From the NCBI RefSeq assembly GCF_026343335.1, contig NZ_JAPELX010000001.1:62001-126000 (forward strand): 64,000 bases of DNA. The letters run 5' to 3'. Shown piece after piece: positions 34,520-43,350 of this stretch. The notes beneath the pieces were generated by a model. The model was not told where the DNA came from and did no database searches. It worked only from the letters and a program-made list of their open reading frames with translations. The stretch is from Streptomyces sp. NBC_00078 (GTDB taxonomy: Bacteria; Actinomycetota; Actinomycetes; Streptomycetales; Streptomycetaceae). Position numbers and translations under genes: made by a program. How positions within the stretch are numbered: position 1 is the stretch's first letter; each line of letters begins with the position of its first letter.

Positions 34520-35229
34520 CGGACAGGGCGATTGCGCAGATCCGGGAGCTGATCCGCAGCGGAGCGCTGCCGCCGGGCTCGAAGCTCCCGCCGGAGCCGG
34601 AGTTGGCCGCCCAGCTGGGCCTGTCCCGCAACCTCGCCCGGGAGGCCGTGAAGGCGTTGGCCGTCGCGCGGGTCCTGGAGGTCCGGCGGGGTGACGGCAC
34701 CTACGTGACCAGCCTGCAGCCGAGCCTCCTGCTGGAGGGGCTCGGTGGCGCGGTGGAACTGCTGCAGGGCGATTCCGCCGCCCTGCAGGATCTCATGGAG
34801 GTACGGCGGCTCCTGGAACCGGTCGCCACCGCGCTGGCCGCCACCCGGATCTCCGACGAGCAGCTGGCCGAGGTCGAGCGGCACCTGGAGGCCATGCGCG
34901 AGGCCCGTGACGACGTGAAGCGGCTCAACGCTCACGATGCCGCATTCCACCACGCCGTCATCTCGGCCACGGGCAACGAGACACTCCTGACGCTCCTGGA
35001 GAGCATCTCCGGGCGTACTCTGCGCGCTCGCATCTGGCGCGGTCTGGTCGACACTCAGGCCTCGGGCCGGACCCTCGCCGAGCACGAGGCGATCTTCCGG
35101 GCACTGTCCGTCCGCGACGCCTCCCTCAGCCAGGCGGCTGCGCTGCTCCACGTCAGCAACACCGAACGGTGGCTGAGAGAACACCTGCGTTCGGGAGAAG
35201 CCCTCCCGTGGGGCATGACAGCCGAGTAG
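34510..35229 (+). CDS. FadR-type GntR regulator, probable repressor of the fucose operon
   Basis: 239 residues. N-terminal winged helix (SLTDRAIAQIRELIRSGALP, KLPPEPELAAQLGLSRN, VLEVRRGDGTYV) and a C-terminal FCD ligand domain (residues 85-230) with the D-xxx-FH-type metal motif HDAAFHHAVISATGNETLL and AEHEAIFRAL...HVSNT. Last gene of the operon, overlapping the reductase gene, so probably autoregulated with it. A decayed copy of its FCD domain lies near GH95 (6953-7378). The shared upstream 12-mer ATGGGATGGATT at both places is the likely target (inference). Confidence 0.88.
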   Translation: MSLTDRAIAQIRELIRSGALPPGSKLPPEPELAAQLGLSRNLAREAVKALAVARVLEVRRGDGTYVTSLQPSLLLEGLGGAVELLQGDSAALQDLMEVRRLLEPVATALAATRISDEQLAEVERHLEAMREARDDVKRLNAHDAAFHHAVISATGNETLLTLLESISGRTLRARIWRGLVDTQASGRTLAEHEAIFRALSVRDASLSQAAALLHVSNTERWLREHLRSGEALPWGMTAE

Positions 35230-35235
35230 TGACGG

Positions 35236-35274
35236 GACCGACCGGCCCGAGCCGGGGCCGACCGAGGGTCGGTC
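35236..35274 (+). terminator. Hairpin at the end of the fucose operon
   Basis: GACCGACC (35236-35243) pairs with GGTCGGTC (35267-35274), enclosing an inner GGCCC/GGGCC pair. It starts six bases after the FadR stop. Confidence 0.6.
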
Positions 35275-35337
35275 GACGGGCCAGGATGTCCGTCGGGCAG
35301 GGCCTCGGACTCCGCGGGCAGCCGCAGGGGATCCGGG

Positions 35338-35371
35338 CCGTCACAATGAACACGCCGTCACGATGAACACG
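35338..35371 (+). repeat. 17-base tandem duplication
   Basis: CCGTCACAATGAACACG is followed directly by CCGTCACGATGAACACG (one difference). Function unknown; probably replication slippage. Confidence 0.6.
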
Positions 35372-35592
35372 GTGGCAGCCGCAGCCGCCATCCGCACGGG
35401 CACGTGTATCGCCGGTTTCGGCGAAGTGGCCCACCTGCCTCCGGCGCTCCTGACCGCCGCGAACAGCAGTTCCCCGAGGCCCGATGCCTTTCTGCACGGC
35501 TCCGCGCCGCTCAGCCCGGGGCCCGGTCATCCGAACGGCTGCACGCCTTTCCCGCGCGGCCTTCTTCCCCGACCAGTGGGCGTGGTCCGGTG

Positions 35593-36498
35593 TCACAGGG
35601 TTCGGGCCGCGGCGACGTCGCGGAGGAGTCCGGCGAAGGTGAGGGCGGCCGGGGTGAGCGCGTGGTCGGCCATGCGAACCAGGAGGATGCGGCGGATGGG
35701 GGCCGGCGCCTGGAGGGGCAGGACGTCGACGCCTGGTCGGATGCCCTCCAGGGCCAGGGTGGGGGCGAGGGCGACGCCGATGCCGGCGGCGACCATGGCC
35801 TGGGCTTCCTGGTAGTCGTGGGCCTCGTAGGCGATGTGGGGCTCGAAGCCGACGGCGCGGCAGCCTCGGACGAGGGCTTCGGCCACCGGGTGATGGTCGG
35901 CGCGGGTGATCCAGGGGTCGTCTGCGAAGTCGGCGAGTGAGGCGGCGTCGCGTCCGGCGAGTGGATGGTGGTCGCTGACGAGAAGCGCCGGCGGATCATC
36001 GAGGAGCGGGGTGACGACGATGTCCTCCCGGTCGATTCGGCTCCAGTCGTAGTCCCACATCAGAGACATCTCGATCTCGCGGTTCTCCAGCATGGCCCAG
36101 AGTCCGGCGATGCGGGCACTGCGGACGGTCAGCCGCACCTCGGGGTGGGCGTCCCGGAAGGCGATCACGGCCTGCGGCAGGAGCGAGGCGCCGACGGTCG
36201 GGAACGTGCCGATACGCAGCGTGCCCGCGCGCAGGCCGGCGAAGTCGGCGAGTTCGTTTCCCGCGGCCCGCAGTTCACGTTCGATGCGTTCACCTCGTTC
36301 GGCCAGCGCCCGTCCGGCGTCGGTGACGGTGACGCCCCGGGCGTGGCGCTCCAGCAGGGGCTGTCCTGCCTCCGCTTCCAGGCGACTGATCTGCTGCGAT
36401 ACCGCTGACGGTGTGTAGTTGAGGGCGCGGGCGGTCGCTGTCACCGAGCCGCGCCGGGCGACCTCGGTGAACAGCAGGATGCGCCTGACGTCGAGCAT
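35593..36498 (-). CDS. LysR-family regulator
   Basis: 301 residues from ATG 36498, chosen because GGAGGGGG lies eight bases upstream (a longer version from 36519 lacks such a site). N-terminal winged helix MLDVRRILLFTEVARRGSVT, ALNYTPSAVSQQISRLEAEA, then the effector domain (LRIGTFPTVGASLLPQAVIA, MVAAGIGVALAPTLALEG). Transcribed away from the PrpF-like gene with a 146-base shared region, the standard LysR arrangement, so it probably activates the isomerase/symporter pair in response to a carboxylic acid. Confidence 0.88.
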   Translation of the reverse strand: MLDVRRILLFTEVARRGSVTATARALNYTPSAVSQQISRLEAEAGQPLLERHARGVTVTDAGRALAERGERIERELRAAGNELADFAGLRAGTLRIGTFPTVGASLLPQAVIAFRDAHPEVRLTVRSARIAGLWAMLENREIEMSLMWDYDWSRIDREDIVVTPLLDDPPALLVSDHHPLAGRDAASLADFADDPWITRADHHPVAEALVRGCRAVGFEPHIAYEAHDYQEAQAMVAAGIGVALAPTLALEGIRPGVDVLPLQAPAPIRRILLVRMADHALTPAALTFAGLLRDVAAARTL

Positions 36499-36642
36499 GC
36501 CGCCCCCTCCAGCGTTCACTTCACCTTAATGGCCATGCAGATTTTCGAGATTGTACTTCACGCTGCTGTCACCCACCGTGGAGGACACCACGCACGGCGA
36601 GACCGTCGGCGGGCTTCCCCTTCCATGCTTGTGAGGAGTCAG
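36499..36642. promoter_or_regulatory. Divergent LysR/PrpF control region
   Basis: Lower-GC stretch with ACTTCAC at 36518-36524 and 36555-36561 in direct repeat, 37 bases apart, around GATTTTCGAGATTG. Likely LysR-type binding region and promoters; no exact T-N11-A palindrome was fixed. Confidence 0.4.
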
Positions 36643-36644
36643 TT

Positions 36645-37763
36645 GTGCTGCGTCTGCAGGGCGAGATGATCCGCGGAGGAACCAGCAAGTGCTGGATCTT
36701 CGACCACCGCGACGTGGTCGCCACGGGCGTGGAAGTCGATGCCCTGCTGCTCGCCGCCTTCAATGCCGCCGACCCCCGCCAGATCGACGGCGTGGGCGGC
36801 GCTTCGTCCACCACCTCCAAGGCCGCCGTCGTTCAGGCGTCGGCCGAACCCGGCGTGGATATCGAGTACGCCTTCGCGCAGGTCGGCATCGGCGACGAGC
36901 GCGTGGAGTGGGCCAGCAATTGCGGCAACTGCGCCACCGCCGTGGCCCTGTACGCCGTCCACCACAAGCTCGTGCCGATCACATCGGACACCACCACCGT
37001 CCGCATGCTCAACGTCAACACCGGGGCCCGCCTCACCGGCACGATCCCCACGCCCGCGGGCGTGGCCCCGGAGGAGGGCACGGCCGTGGTGCCGGGCACC
37101 TCGGCGCCGGGCGTGCCGGTCCTGCTCGGGTTTCAGGACCCGGCGGGCTCGACGACCGGCCGTGCTCTGCCGACCGGCCGGACGCTGGACGAGCTGACCG
37201 GCCCGGACGGTCCCGTCGAGGCATCCCTGGTGGACGCCGGGGCACCGGCTGCGCTGTTCGAGGCCAAGGCGTTCGGCCTCGACGGCACGGAATCCCTCAC
37301 CGCGTTCGCCACCGCCGTGCCCGCGCTGACGCTCCTGCGCCGCCAGGCAGCGCTGGCCATGGGCCTGGCCCGCGAGGGCGATCCGGTCAGCCACGCGGTG
37401 CCGAAGGCGGGCGTCGTCGCCCGGCCTGCCCCCTATCGCACGACACAGGGCATACTCCTCAACCAGGACGAGTACGACCTGGCCGTGCGCATGGTCTCCA
37501 TGCACGCCCCGCACCCGGCGATCGGCCTGACCTCCGCCGTGGCCCTGGCCGCGGCCGCCGCCACCCCCGGCACCCTCGCCCACCGCGTCGCCCGGCAGAC
37601 CGCCGACGGCACGCTGCGCCTGGGCACCCCCGCCGGCGTGGTCACCACCCAAGCCGTCCCCGCACCGGACGGCGCGTCCCCCACGGTGCTCCTGCACCGC
37701 GCCGCCCGGCGTATCGCCCGAGCCGAACTCCTCGTTCCCGTCCTGGAAGGACGCCCCGCATGA
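36645..37763 (+). CDS. PrpF-family isomerase/tautomerase
   Basis: 372 residues from GTG 36645 behind GAGGAG. PrpF fold (diaminopimelate-epimerase-like): MIRGGTSKCWIFDHRDV, IDGVGGASSTTSKAAVV, the WASNCGNCATAVALYAV block with active-site Cys, and HPAIGLTSAVALAAAA. Family members isomerise aconitate derivatives (2-methylaconitate) or 4-oxalomesaconate. The coupling by ATGA to a dicarboxylate symporter and control by LysR suggest import and isomerisation of an unsaturated di/tricarboxylate, but the substrate is unknown. Confidence 0.87.
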   Translation: MLRLQGEMIRGGTSKCWIFDHRDVVATGVEVDALLLAAFNAADPRQIDGVGGASSTTSKAAVVQASAEPGVDIEYAFAQVGIGDERVEWASNCGNCATAVALYAVHHKLVPITSDTTTVRMLNVNTGARLTGTIPTPAGVAPEEGTAVVPGTSAPGVPVLLGFQDPAGSTTGRALPTGRTLDELTGPDGPVEASLVDAGAPAALFEAKAFGLDGTESLTAFATAVPALTLLRRQAALAMGLAREGDPVSHAVPKAGVVARPAPYRTTQGILLNQDEYDLAVRMVSMHAPHPAIGLTSAVALAAAAATPGTLAHRVARQTADGTLRLGTPAGVVTTQAVPAPDGASPTVLLHRAARRIARAELLVPVLEGRPA

Positions 37764-39175
37764 GCCGCAACGACGCTGCCCCGGGTACCGTCACCGCATC
37801 ACCGGGCCGCATCCGCCAGATGCTGTCCCACCTCTACCTCCAGTGCCTGATCGCCGTCTTCCTCGGCGCCGCCGTGGGCTGGCTGTGGCCGTCCGCCGGC
37901 GCCGACCTGAAACCGCTCGGCGACGGCTTCATCGCGCTGGTGAAGATGCTCATCGCGCCGATCATCTTCTGCACGGTCGTCCACGGCATCGCCTCCATGG
38001 GCAACGCCCGCGCGGTCGGCCGCGTGAGCCTGAAGGCTCTGGTCTACTTCGAGGTGCTGACCACCGTGGCCCTGGTGATCGGCCTGGTCGTCGTCAACGT
38101 CGTCAAGCCGGGCAGCGGGCTGCACGTCGATGCCTCGACCCTGTCCGCCAAGGGCCTGCCTCCGGAGGCGACCACGGCCCATGAGGGCTTCGCCGCCTTC
38201 CTGCTCGCCATCATCCCGGCCACCCTGGCCAGCGCTCTGACCGGCAACGAGATCCTGCCGGTGCTGCTGGTGTCCGTGCTGTTCGGATTCGGCCTGCACG
38301 CCAGCGGAGAGGCAGGCCTGGGCATCGCCCGGGGCATCGAGAAGTTCTCCACGGTCCTGTTCACGCTCATCCGCTGGATCATGCGGCTCGCCCCCATCGG
38401 CGCGTTCGGCTCGATGGCCTTCACCATCGGCAACTACGGTCTGGGCACCCTGCGCCACCTGGCCCTGCTGGTCGGCTCGTTCTGGCTGACCGCCCTCTTC
38501 TTCGTCCTGGTCGTCCTCGGGACCGTGATGCGCCTGAACGGACTGCGGCTGCTGCCCTTCCTGCGCTACATCAAGGAAGAACTGCTGATCGTCCTGGGCA
38601 CCTCCTCCACCGAGCCCGTCCTGCCGCGCATGATGGCCAAGCTTCAGCACCTCGGCGCCTCGAAACCGGTCGTCGGCATCACGCTGCCCGCCGGGTACTC
38701 CTTCAACCTCGACGGCACCGCCATCTACCTGACCATGGGCTCGGTCTTCCTCGCCCAGGCCCTCGGCATCGACCTCAGCCTCACCCAGCAACTGGCCATG
38801 CTCGCCGTCATGCTGCTCACTTCCAAGGGCGCCGCGGGCGTCACCGGCACCGGCTTCATCGCCCTGGCCGCCACACTGAGCGCCGTCCCGCACGTCCCCG
38901 TCGCCGCCCTCGCACTGATCTTCGGCATCGACCGGTTCATGTCCGAAGCCCGCGCCCTGACCAGCCTGGTCGGCAACGGCGTCGCCACCCTGGCCGTCGC
39001 CCGGTGGGAGGGCGAACTGGACGAGGAGCGCGCCAGGGCCGTCCTGCGCGGAGCGATCCCCTACACCCCCGCGCCCGTTCCCCCCGCCGCGACCGTCAGG
39101 CCCGACCCGAAGCAGACGCCCGCACCCGAGGCGACGCCCGAACCGACCCGCGACCCGGTCCCGGCCGCAAACTGA
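37760..39175 (+). CDS. Dicarboxylate/amino-acid:cation symporter (DctA/GltP family)
   Basis: 471 residues with about eight membrane spans and two re-entrant loops of the SDF family: PIIFCTVVHGIASMG, the Ser-rich tip GTSSTEPVLPRMMAKL, PAGYSFNLDGTAIYLTMGSV, GAAGVTGTGFIALAATL and IFGIDRFMSEARALTSLVGN. These hold the substrate and cation sites of C4-dicarboxylate/glutamate transporters. A Pro-rich cytoplasmic tail (TPAPVPPAATVRPDPKQTPA) is an addition beyond the fold. Starts four bases inside the PrpF gene. Confidence 0.92.
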   Translation: MSRNDAAPGTVTASPGRIRQMLSHLYLQCLIAVFLGAAVGWLWPSAGADLKPLGDGFIALVKMLIAPIIFCTVVHGIASMGNARAVGRVSLKALVYFEVLTTVALVIGLVVVNVVKPGSGLHVDASTLSAKGLPPEATTAHEGFAAFLLAIIPATLASALTGNEILPVLLVSVLFGFGLHASGEAGLGIARGIEKFSTVLFTLIRWIMRLAPIGAFGSMAFTIGNYGLGTLRHLALLVGSFWLTALFFVLVVLGTVMRLNGLRLLPFLRYIKEELLIVLGTSSTEPVLPRMMAKLQHLGASKPVVGITLPAGYSFNLDGTAIYLTMGSVFLAQALGIDLSLTQQLAMLAVMLLTSKGAAGVTGTGFIALAATLSAVPHVPVAALALIFGIDRFMSEARALTSLVGNGVATLAVARWEGELDEERARAVLRGAIPYTPAPVPPAATVRPDPKQTPAPEATPEPTRDPVPAAN

Positions 39176-39191
39176 CACCGCACGGACGGGC

Positions 39192-39218
39192 CGGCCCGGA
39201 GCACCCTGCTCCGGGCCG
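39192..39218 (+). terminator. Hairpin terminator after the symporter gene
   Basis: CGGCCCGGAGCA and TGCTCCGGGCCG form a perfect 12-base stem with loop CCC, 17 bases after the stop codon. Confidence 0.8.
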
Positions 39219-39362
39219 ACCCGCCCACCTCCCGACAAGAGGTCGCATCCGCCGCCATGGCTGACCAGAAACGTCTGGCCGACGCATCTCCTTCATCATC
39301 AGATCCGCCGTTGACCAGACACTCCCGATGACCCCGAACGACGGCCTGGGAGATGAGGAAGC

Positions 39363-39410
39363 CAGCAAGCACGGCCTCCCCGCACGTGTGCGGGGAGGCC
39401 GTGCTTGCTG
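39363..39410. terminator. Perfect 23-base-stem hairpin after the first GH54 gene
   Basis: Left arm 39363-39385 (CAGCAAGCACGGCC...) and right arm 39388-39410 are perfect complements with only GT between them. It lies 34 bases past the stop of the leftward GH54 gene and also faces the rightward symporter unit. Confidence 0.8.
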
Positions 39411-39443
39411 CTGGACGCGGTCAGAGAGACCCGGTTGGGCTGG

Positions 39444-41000
39444 TCAGCTCCAGGGAGATGCGGTGAGCCAGCTGGTGTCCTGGGCCCACGACGTCTTGGA
39501 GTCCCAGGCGTTGGAGCCGCCGTTGCCGGCTACGTAGGCCGTGAGGTTGTAGTGGCGGATGTACTTCGTCGGGAAGTTGACGGACTGGAAGGAGTGTCCG
39601 GCCCCGCTGTTGCCCGTGGTGGGGCAGAAGGTGGCGTCCTGCGCGAAGGAGCCGGCGCCGGTGTCGGCGCTCGCGTAGAGCTCGTAGTTGTAGTGGCGCA
39701 GGAACTGGCCGGGGTTGTTGGCGGACTCGAAGGTCAGGCAGGAGGTGTTGGCCAGGCCGGCGCGGACGATCCAGGTGGCGTCGGCCTTGTCGGTGGCCGA
39801 GCTGGAGGAGCTGATGTTGGAGATGACGACCTTGTTGTCGGCGTCGTCGTGGCGGAGGTAGTCGTTGGTGCAGCAGGGGGCGGTGGTGGCCTGCAGGGAG
39901 ATCCGGGAGCCGGGGGTGAGCGAACCGGTGCTGGTCGAGCCGCTGTTGTAGCCGACGGCGGTGATGTTGGCCTGTACGGCGTTCTCGGTGGCGTCCGAGG
40001 GGTAGCCCGAGGTCATGACGCCTTCGTAGAAGGTGCCTTGGGCGCCCTTGCTGTTGTCGCCGCCGATGCCCAGGATGATCGAGCCTTCCTTGTGCATCGG
40101 GTTGTAGCCGGAGAGGTTGGGGCGCACACCGTTGTAGTAGGTGGACAGGCTGCCCGACTGGGCGTCGCCGCCGCGGATGGCCCACTGGTTCGGGCCGCCC
40201 TTGACCATGGCGGTCAGGAACCGGTTGGTGATGGTGGGGTCACCCGAGTTGAGGTGCTGGTTCACGCCGGAGAACAGGCCGTTCTCCAGGTCGGCCATGA
40301 TCCAGGGGCCGTTGCCGCTGCCGGAGCCCCACCCCGTGTTGTTGCCGAAGTAGATGGCCTCCATGTGGCCGTTGCCGGTGTCGCGGTCGTTGGTCTCGGC
40401 GTTGCCGTAGTCGAAGCAGCAGCCGCCGTTGAAGTGCGTGCCGTCGAAGATCGCGTACATGCCCTCGGGCTGGTCGCCGGTCGCGATGCCGTTGGTGTGG
40501 TCGTTGCGGTAGCCGGTGCCGGGGGCGACGTAGACGCCGTACGCCTTGTGCCCGCCGACGGTGACCGGCGCCTCGACGGCGTTGGCCAGGTTGTCCGGCC
40601 CGCTTGCGGCTCCGCCCGCGGGTGCCTGGGTGAGGTCGTTGCCCTTGCCGGACTGGTCGTAGATGTCGGTGATGACGCAGCTGGTGCCCGCGCAGAAGGA
40701 GTCCTGCGCGGCGGCGTTGGCGAATCCGCCCGCGCTCAGCACGCCGATGTTCAGGGTCGTGTTGTCCGAGGCACGCTTGACCTGGTACAGCGGGCCGTTG
40801 TACGCCGCGTACAGGGCGCGGGTGGTGCTGTGCGCCGCGACGCACGGCGTGCCGCCCGCGGCGTAGATGTCACACGGCTGCTGGGTGGCGGCCTGCGAGG
40901 TGGCGGCCGTGGCGGTGAGCAGGCCGGCGGCGAGCGCGGCGGTGGCACCGGCCGCCAGGAGCGCGCGCCTGACGCTGCGGATCCATGGTGGCTTGGTCAT
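39444..41000 (-). CDS. Secreted GH54 alpha-L-arabinofuranosidase with AbfB (CBM42) domain, copy 1
   Basis: 518 residues. Sec-type signal (SVRRALLAAGATAALAAGLL ... SQAAT). GH54 catalytic domain (about 40-355): PCDIYAAGGTPCVAAHSTTR, FDGTHFNGGCCFDYGNAETN, IMADLENGLFSGVN with the presumed nucleophile Glu, and GIGGDNSKGAQGTFYEGVM with the presumed acid/base Asp. The flanking sequence matches the fungal AbfB enzymes. AbfB domain (375-515): ISLQATTAPCCTNDYLRHDD, LRHYNYELYA and FPTKYIRHYNLTAYVAG, three beta-trefoil repeats that hold arabinofuranose branches. Releases terminal alpha-L-arabinofuranose from arabinan, arabinoxylan or arabinogalactan. A closely similar gene lies directly upstream. Confidence 0.92.
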   Translation of the reverse strand: MTKPPWIRSVRRALLAAGATAALAAGLLTATAATSQAATQQPCDIYAAGGTPCVAAHSTTRALYAAYNGPLYQVKRASDNTTLNIGVLSAGGFANAAAQDSFCAGTSCVITDIYDQSGKGNDLTQAPAGGAASGPDNLANAVEAPVTVGGHKAYGVYVAPGTGYRNDHTNGIATGDQPEGMYAIFDGTHFNGGCCFDYGNAETNDRDTGNGHMEAIYFGNNTGWGSGSGNGPWIMADLENGLFSGVNQHLNSGDPTITNRFLTAMVKGGPNQWAIRGGDAQSGSLSTYYNGVRPNLSGYNPMHKEGSIILGIGGDNSKGAQGTFYEGVMTSGYPSDATENAVQANITAVGYNSGSTSTGSLTPGSRISLQATTAPCCTNDYLRHDDADNKVVISNISSSSSATDKADATWIVRAGLANTSCLTFESANNPGQFLRHYNYELYASADTGAGSFAQDATFCPTTGNSGAGHSFQSVNFPTKYIRHYNLTAYVAGNGGSNAWDSKTSWAQDTSWLTASPWS

Positions 41001-41066
41001 GAAGAACTCCTTCACAGGGGGGTGGATGTGAGGGTGAGGCGTCGACAAACCCCAGGCGTCCGGCCC

Positions 41067-41083
41067 GTCGGACAGTGTCCGAC
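41067..41083. promoter_or_regulatory. Perfect palindrome before GH54 copy 1
   Basis: GTCGGACAGTGTCCGAC is a perfect 8+1+8 palindrome 67 bases upstream of the ATG at 41000. It overlaps a second pair TGTCCG/CGGACA (41076-41093). A likely repressor site, or alternatively a short terminator for the upstream GH54 copy. Confidence 0.5.
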
Positions 41084-41176
41084 TGTGCGGACAGCGTGAG
41101 CCGCGTTGACGCTTCCGGGCCCGGTTCGGATTGGGCTCTCTCCGCACCGGACCCGCACCCGGTGGGTGACTATTCG

Positions 41177-42730
41177 TCAGCTCCAGGGAGATGCGGCGAG
41201 CCAGCTGGTGTCCTGGGCCCACGAGGATGCGCTGTCCCAGGTGTTGGTGCCGCCGTTGCCGGCGACGTAGCCGGTCAGCGCGTAGTGGCGGATGTACTTG
41301 GTCGGGAAGTTGAAGGACTGCAGGGAGTAACCCGTGCCGCTGTTTCCCGGCTTGGAACAGAAGGTGGCGTCGGCGGCGAACTGGCTGGTGTTGTTGTTGG
41401 GCTGGAGGTGGAGCTGGAAGGCGTAGTGCCTGAGGTAACTGCCGGATGTGTTGGCCGACTCGAAGGAGACGCAGTTGCTGTTGGCCAGGCCGGCGCGCAC
41501 GATCCAGGTCGCGTCGCCCTTGACGGTGGCCGAGCTGGTGGAGGTCACCGGCGCGATCACGACCTTGTCGTCGCTGGTGTCGTGCTGCAGGTAGTCGCCG
41601 GTGCAGCAGGAGGTGGTGGCCTGCAGCGACACCTTCGCGCCCGGGGTGAAGGGGGTGGTGGTGCTGTAGCCGGCCGCGGTGATGTTGGCCTGGACCGCGG
41701 CGTCGGTGGCGTCGGAGGGGTAGCCCTTGACCATGGCGCCCTCGTAGAAGGTGCCCGCGCTCTCGTTGCGGTTGGTCTGGCAGCAGTCGCCGCCGCTGCC
41801 GAGGATGACGGCGCCCTGCTTGTGCATCGGGTTCCATCCGCTGGGCAGCGCGCCGCCGTAGAACTGGGTCAGGCTCCCGGACTGGGCGTTGGCGCCCTTG
41901 ATGGCCATCTGGGTGGTGCCGTTGTTCTTCAGCATCGCGGTGACGAAGTGGCTGGTCTGGGCGACCTGGTTGGGGTTCCACGCCTTGCTGCCGCCGGTGA
42001 ACAGGCCGTTTTCCAGGTCCGCCTGCACCCACGGTCCGGTTCCGCTGCAGCCGCCGAACCAGCACTCCGTACCGAAGTTGATCGCGTCCATCGCACCGTT
42101 GCCGTCGGCGTGGTGGTCGATCTCGGTGTTGCCGTAATCGAAGCAGCAGCCATTGTTGACGTGGGTGCCGCTGGTGATCATGTACTCGCCCTCGGGTGAG
42201 CTGCCGGTCGGCACACCCCCGGCGGAGTTGTAGGCGAAGTAGCTGTTGCCGGGGTTGATGTACAGCGCGTAGGCCTTCTGGCCGCCCACGGTCACCGATT
42301 CGGTGTTCGCAGTGGCGGCCGTGTCGGCGCCGCCGGTCCCACCGGGTCCCTGGTAGACCAGAGTGTTGCCGGCACCGGTCTGATCGTAGAGGCGGGTGAT
42401 GGTGCAGGCGGTGCCCGCGCAGAACGAGTCCTGCGCCGCGGCGTCGGCGACACCTCCGGCGGTCAGCACCCCGATGTCCCGCAATGTGCTGTCCGAGGCC
42501 CGCTGCACCTGGTAGAGCCGGCCGTTGTAGGACGCGAACAGCGCGCGGGTGGTGCTGTGCGCCACGGCGCACGGCGTGCCGCCCGCCGCGTAAATGTCGC
42601 AGGGCCCCTGTGCGGCGGCCTGCGAGGCACCGCTGAAGGCGACAAGGCCGGCGAAGGCGAGTGCCAGCGCGGCCAGGCAGACAACCACCCCCCGGCTCAC
42701 TCGCCGGAACCTGAAGAGCTCAGGCACCAC
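41177..42730 (-). CDS. Secreted GH54 alpha-L-arabinofuranosidase with AbfB (CBM42) domain, copy 2
   Basis: 517 residues from the GTG at 42730 (GGGAG lies six bases upstream; an ATG at 42748 is in frame but has no site). Signal RGVVVCLAALALAFAGLVAF...SQAAA. Same architecture as copy 1: PCDIYAAGGTPCAVAHSTTR, THVNNGCCFDYGNTEID, VQADLENGLFTGGS (nucleophile region), GSGGDCCQTNRNESAGTFYE (acid/base Asp region, with a Cys-Cys-containing insertion compared with copy 1), then AbfB repeats DYLQHDTSDDKVVI, YLRHYAFQLHLQP and KYIRHYALTGYVAG. Tandem duplication with divergence of the active-site loop suggests different arabinose-bearing substrates. Confidence 0.92.
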   Translation of the reverse strand: MVPELFRFRRVSRGVVVCLAALALAFAGLVAFSGASQAAAQGPCDIYAAGGTPCAVAHSTTRALFASYNGRLYQVQRASDSTLRDIGVLTAGGVADAAAQDSFCAGTACTITRLYDQTGAGNTLVYQGPGGTGGADTAATANTESVTVGGQKAYALYINPGNSYFAYNSAGGVPTGSSPEGEYMITSGTHVNNGCCFDYGNTEIDHHADGNGAMDAINFGTECWFGGCSGTGPWVQADLENGLFTGGSKAWNPNQVAQTSHFVTAMLKNNGTTQMAIKGANAQSGSLTQFYGGALPSGWNPMHKQGAVILGSGGDCCQTNRNESAGTFYEGAMVKGYPSDATDAAVQANITAAGYSTTTPFTPGAKVSLQATTSCCTGDYLQHDTSDDKVVIAPVTSTSSATVKGDATWIVRAGLANSNCVSFESANTSGSYLRHYAFQLHLQPNNNTSQFAADATFCSKPGNSGTGYSLQSFNFPTKYIRHYALTGYVAGNGGTNTWDSASSWAQDTSWLAASPWS

Positions 42731-42901
42731 AAACTCTCCCTTGTTCATCGATGCGGGGACAGCAGTCCGCGCCCCAACGGGTTCGCGATGGACAAGCAGC
42801 AGCGGGCCCAGCAGGGCGAGCCGCGTTCTGACGGTTCTGTTCAACTCTTCCTCCGGCTCGGCCAGTCCGCTTGGCCAATCGCCGTGGCGAGGGACGTGGC
42901 C

Positions 42902-42917
42902 GTTCGAAATAGCGAAC
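42902..42917. promoter_or_regulatory. Palindromic element upstream of GH54 copy 2
   Basis: GTTCGAAATAGCGAAC: arms GTTCG and CGAAC with a six-base AT-containing centre, about 175 bases before the GTG. Such TTCGN6CGAA elements resemble sites of IclR- or LacI-type regulators; binding is inferred. Confidence 0.4.
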
Positions 42918-43350
42918 ACTGTGCGGCAGTTCGATCAGAAGATAGGTTTCAGCCATGGCTCCGTCAATGTTTCCGACGGGTTCCATTCCGTTTCTTGTAT
43001 CGCCCCACCCTGAGGAAGCCGTCCTCCGCCACGGCCTGGTCGGCAAGCGGCGGTTCGGCACTCACGCACTTCGGCGCTCAACACCCCGGCCCGTCCCGCG
43101 GCGGGCTTTCCTTGACTTTCTACTGGCGCACCGGTCGGTTGAGGTTCCCCGAGATACGGGGAATGGTGACGGCAGGTCAGGCGGGTTCCATGAGAGGAGC
43201 CCTGACGGGAACTGCGCCGGCGAACGAGGTCCTTCGGACGGACGGCCTCCTGAGATGCGCAGCTCGACCCGACCCGGCCCAGGTGACGGCGCTCCTCGAC
43301 GAGCACCACGGACGAGCCGGTTCGGCGTCATGCTCCAGGGGTGCCTGCCG
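42918..43350. other. Region between GH54 copy 2 and the SDR gene
   Basis: About 430 bases. Frames on both strands are rich in Arg, Gly and Ser without family resemblance. It holds the presumed upstream part of the GH54 promoter and the 3' flank of the SDR gene. Confidence 0.35.
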
